From contig MBPM02000015.1 of assembly GCA_001695595.3 (NCBI GenBank), positions 62,001 to 126,000 of the forward strand: 64,000 nucleotides of DNA. Reading direction: 5' to 3'. The stretch's first letter is position 1, and the number at the start of each line of letters is the position of its first letter. The stretch comes from Plasmopara viticola. Its lineage: Eukaryota; Oomycota; Peronosporomycetes; Peronosporales; Peronosporaceae. The position numbers and the translations under genes were made by a program. This document shows positions 61,230 through 64,000 of this stretch, one piece after another. The notes under the pieces are model-generated. The model was not told the origin of the DNA, made no database searches, and was given only the letters and a program-made list of their open reading frames with translations.

Positions 61230-62640
61230 CGTCAGTAACGCATCCTTTTGTGCAAAGAGCTGGGTCGAGCTGGACCGAAAGTAAGCTTTTTGATACACGC
61301 CGGCCTTTTTGGCACGACAAATGGCAAAACACGTTCTATACACACGAGATAAAACAAATGCGATCACGATCTCGGCAGATACATTATTTAATAGATACGA
61401 TATAGGCACATACCAGTATGCAGTCAGGTATGCCCTACACGAGGTTAAGCATACCTTAAGGGCTTTATTATGTGCCCGCAACCCTTAAATGTCGATTATT
61501 AAGTTTACGTACCTTTATGACATTTTTGTCGATGGTTGTGCACAGCAAGGAAACCAAATTTTGTGTGACACAACATTGGCTGTTATCAAAAATCAGTGTG
61601 GCTTCAATTACGATTTTTTCGTGTCAGGCACGAGGCGAATAATTCAAATCTCTCATTGCATGCTGATCTTCTTCGTAATCCGAATGGAAAGTGATGATTC
61701 CTACACGCTATTAAGATGTGGATAATCAATTTTTCGACACGGACACGAAATGGCGGGATGTGCAATATACACTACACTCGTTTTGATTGAAGTGTTAAAT
61801 CATATCGTCGTGCTAGAAAGTGACAGACTACGATTGCGGTCAGCATTCTGAGCGGTATGCGTACAGTAAGAAGTTATAGGTCGTGTCTCAGGATCTCTAC
61901 ACGTCTATGATGTTGCACCTTCTTGTGACACAATCGTTTAAATTCCACAAAATTTCCACAGGCATACCTTGTAGTATTCTTTTCTGATAATAGTGCAGTG
62001 AAAGAGAGCCGCGTACTACGTGTCTTGGTAGTATTTCTTACCAAAAATGCAATATGGTGTCGATAACGCATTCTTTTCTGCAAAGCACCGGCGAGAATGT
62101 TCTTCTTTTTTGCGCCATCTTTTTGCGCAAGAAGGACAAGCGGTAAGTGATTCACCAAACACGCTTACAAAAAACCATATTCGGTCATTACCCCGGCACG
62201 GATGCCGATTTTAATGCGACGCGCTAGCAGAACAATACGGCCAGACTTACGATGTGCATTGCATTGTTGGGTATCATCAATATCTCATGCAAGAGTGTGA
62301 CATACAATTACACGCGATCAACACTCTAAGTGATGTAGCTGGTCATGCCTCGGACTCCCGAATGCACCTACAACCTTCACTTGTCTGGTGACACAATTGT
62401 TCAGGTTTCACAGGACGTGCACACCGCCACAAATCTATTTTATTCTCGGCGATAGTTCTGTCGAGCAAAGATTCCAAATACTGCGTGATACGGCTGTGGC
62501 CTTTACCAAAGAAGCATTGTGACACATTTTGTGTGTTGCACGAAGTGGTGGTAGAGCAAAAAGAAAACTTCTTTCTCAACATGGGCATTTTGTGCTAGAA
62601 AGACAAGTGGCAAGTCGTGATTTGTCCAATTTTAATAAGT
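61230..62640. repeat. Degenerate long direct repeat (about 2-3 copies)
   Basis: 61900-62150 and 62375-62620 align along much of their length (shared landmarks GTGACACAATYGTT, a TATTYTTTTCT/TATTTTATTCTC stretch, CAAAR-AGCATT and ACAAGYGGYAAGT), about 470 bp apart. A third fragment at about 61230-61260 shares TAACGCATYCTTTT-TGCAAAG with 62065-62090. On the minus strand the two main copies keep related frames (both contain an LCH motif), so the unit may once have encoded protein. Confidence 0.45.
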
Positions 62641-63098
62641 TATGTGCTGCAAGACAGTATGGCAGATGTGCGATATACAGTGCCAAGTACCATCAGCTTG
62701 TCATGCGAATGAGGAATTTACTTTTAATACGCCCAGCTCTCGAAAAAGTTGCTCTTGGAGTGGAAGTCACGTTTCAAAGCGCCTGTGACGTTCAAAAGCT
62801 CTGTAAACATAATTGTATCGATCACACGGGGCGTATGCACTGGCATACTTTGATGAAATGTTTTTCATGGTTATGTAGAGCAAAGGAACCCGATTGTTTT
62901 GACAGGTCAGTGAAGAATTGTTTTGACACCATCTCAAGTTCCTTATTGATAACATGCCCAGACAAAACACTGTGTGTACCGATGGATTTTCGTGCTAGTC
63001 ATACTGTAAGCTGGCTTTCACCAGCAGTATTACGTTAAAAGTGCTAACGAAAGGACGTGTCGAGCCAGCCTAAAACCTTCAAAGTGATCTTTTATTCG
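62641..63098. other. Unassigned open region
   Basis: A plus-strand frame of 169 codons (62529-63038) spans this stretch, but it starts inside a decayed repeat and shows no domain or signal peptide, so I do not call it a gene. Confidence 0.3.
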
Positions 63099-63227
63099 AG
63101 GCAGCGATCGCAGTAGCATTACTATGAGTAATGAGATGGTCTGCTCCAGGTAGCGATCGCAGTTGCATTACCATGAGTAGTGGGATGGTCTGCTCCATTA
63201 CATTGAGAAATGAGATGGTCTGCTCCA
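63099..63227 (+). repeat. 49-bp tandem repeat, two full copies and one partial
   Basis: Units at 63099-63147 and 63148-63196 share AGCGATCGCAG, GCATTAC, ATGAGTA and GATGGTCTGCTCC. A partial third copy at 63197-63227 keeps TGAGATGGTCTGCTCC. Confidence 0.85.
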
Positions 63228-64000
63228 CTATAGGGTGAATCTGACAATTGCAGCCCGGGTCGTTGCTATAAACGACGAGGAACTGAAGTTTGGTAGGTTC
63301 TAAGCGGCATACAAAACTCCAAAAAGTGGTCATTCGGGCCAAAGAAAAAGCTTTTTCGGCTGCGAGACCCATGTACATGTAAATATCAAATTGGAGCTAA
63401 GCCTGCATGGTGTGGAGTGACCAAGAGGACTCATGTGCTACCCGAAAAGTGTCCTGACCATTCAGGTGGTCAGCACTTAGCAGCGGCTTCTGTCAGCGAC
63501 TTTATTTTTGAATTTCGAGCACGACGAAGGTCCACTTCATCGACCTATAAATGGGGGTTCTCGCTTGCCGCAGTTATCGCAATATACTGTAGTTTGTTTG
63601 GAAGCACTTATGTCGATTGAAAATGGATCCGAGTAAGTAAGCCATGAACAGCATCTAAAGGTCGAGAAATTGCTTATTCACGGCATTTTGGAGGAGCGAG
63701 CCTATGTCTGGCTTTACTGCTATTGAAGGATGATTCAGATCGTCACTTCTATAACGGCCACCTGCACCCTAGATGTTAAGACCTACGCTCAGACTGTCAT
63801 AGACGCAGCCGCCAGTCCTGTCAACGAAGGTCGTCAATTTCCTTCACGTTTGGCTTGCTTGCAGACAGGAATGTGTGAGCTCTAACGCAATTGATAGTCT
63901 GCCTAAAGAAAAACGCTCTCAGCTTTGTTTATGTGTTTCCAGGACTCGAATCACTTAGTCGTAATGCTCGTCTGCGTGGGTGTCCAGCTTTAAGCCTGAC
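63228..64000. other. Window end, no gene seen
   Basis: Short frames only on both strands. Nothing supportable as a gene, RNA or repeat. Confidence 0.45.

Noticed and set aside
62529..63038. 169-codon plus-strand open frame
   Set aside because: Begins inside a decayed direct repeat and has no recognisable domain or secretion signal.
63099..63227. Tandem repeats considered as a CRISPR array
   Set aside because: Units are contiguous without spacers, and the sequence is clearly eukaryotic.

Overview
The window looks like nuclear DNA from an oomycete, most likely a Peronosporales species (Phytophthora or downy-mildew type). The evidence is short introns of about 49-111 bp with GTRNGN donors and CTAAY-like branch points, compact gene pairs set in long decayed AT-rich spacers, an initiator-like TCATTTT next to a start codon, and typical oomycete protein types (Kv channel with an EF-hand, START-like plus FYVE protein). 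No database search was possible, so the taxonomic call is inference.

Layout. 0.4-5.8 kb is a gene block: a voltage-gated K+ channel (-), a Pus1/TruA-type tRNA pseudouridine synthase (-), and, divergent from the latter across 69 bp, the alpha subunit of mitochondrial processing peptidase (+). 5.8-27.8 kb is a gene desert with only a hairpin, short repeats and relic sequence. 27.8-29.9 kb holds a START-like/FYVE-finger protein (+) with a probable extra 5' exon. 30.4-31.6 kb holds three short, internally deleted LINE derivatives, two of them head to head. 31.6-39.6 kb is desert again. 39.6-41.3 kb has a three-exon BAF-like DNA-binding protein (+) convergent with a heat shock transcription factor (-). 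41.3-52.5 kb is desert with tandem repeats. 52.8-57.2 kb has a multi-exon protein with four calponin-homology-like segments (+) convergent with UTP11 (-). 57.8-58.9 kb is a longer copy of the LINE, keeping an endonuclease N-terminus and an RT C-terminal region but no RT core. 58.9-64 kb is decayed sequence with a degenerate long repeat and a 49-bp tandem repeat.

The genes do not form a pathway. Most are housekeeping or regulatory (tRNA modification, protein import, rRNA processing, stress transcription, chromatin binding, ion transport, lipid/membrane recognition, cytoskeleton). The most unusual material is the family of deletion-derivative LINE copies with a shared internal structure and the long palindrome they form, followed by the four-CH protein and the BAF-like protein. 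I see no rRNA, tRNA, CRISPR, or convincing secreted RxLR/CRN effector gene.
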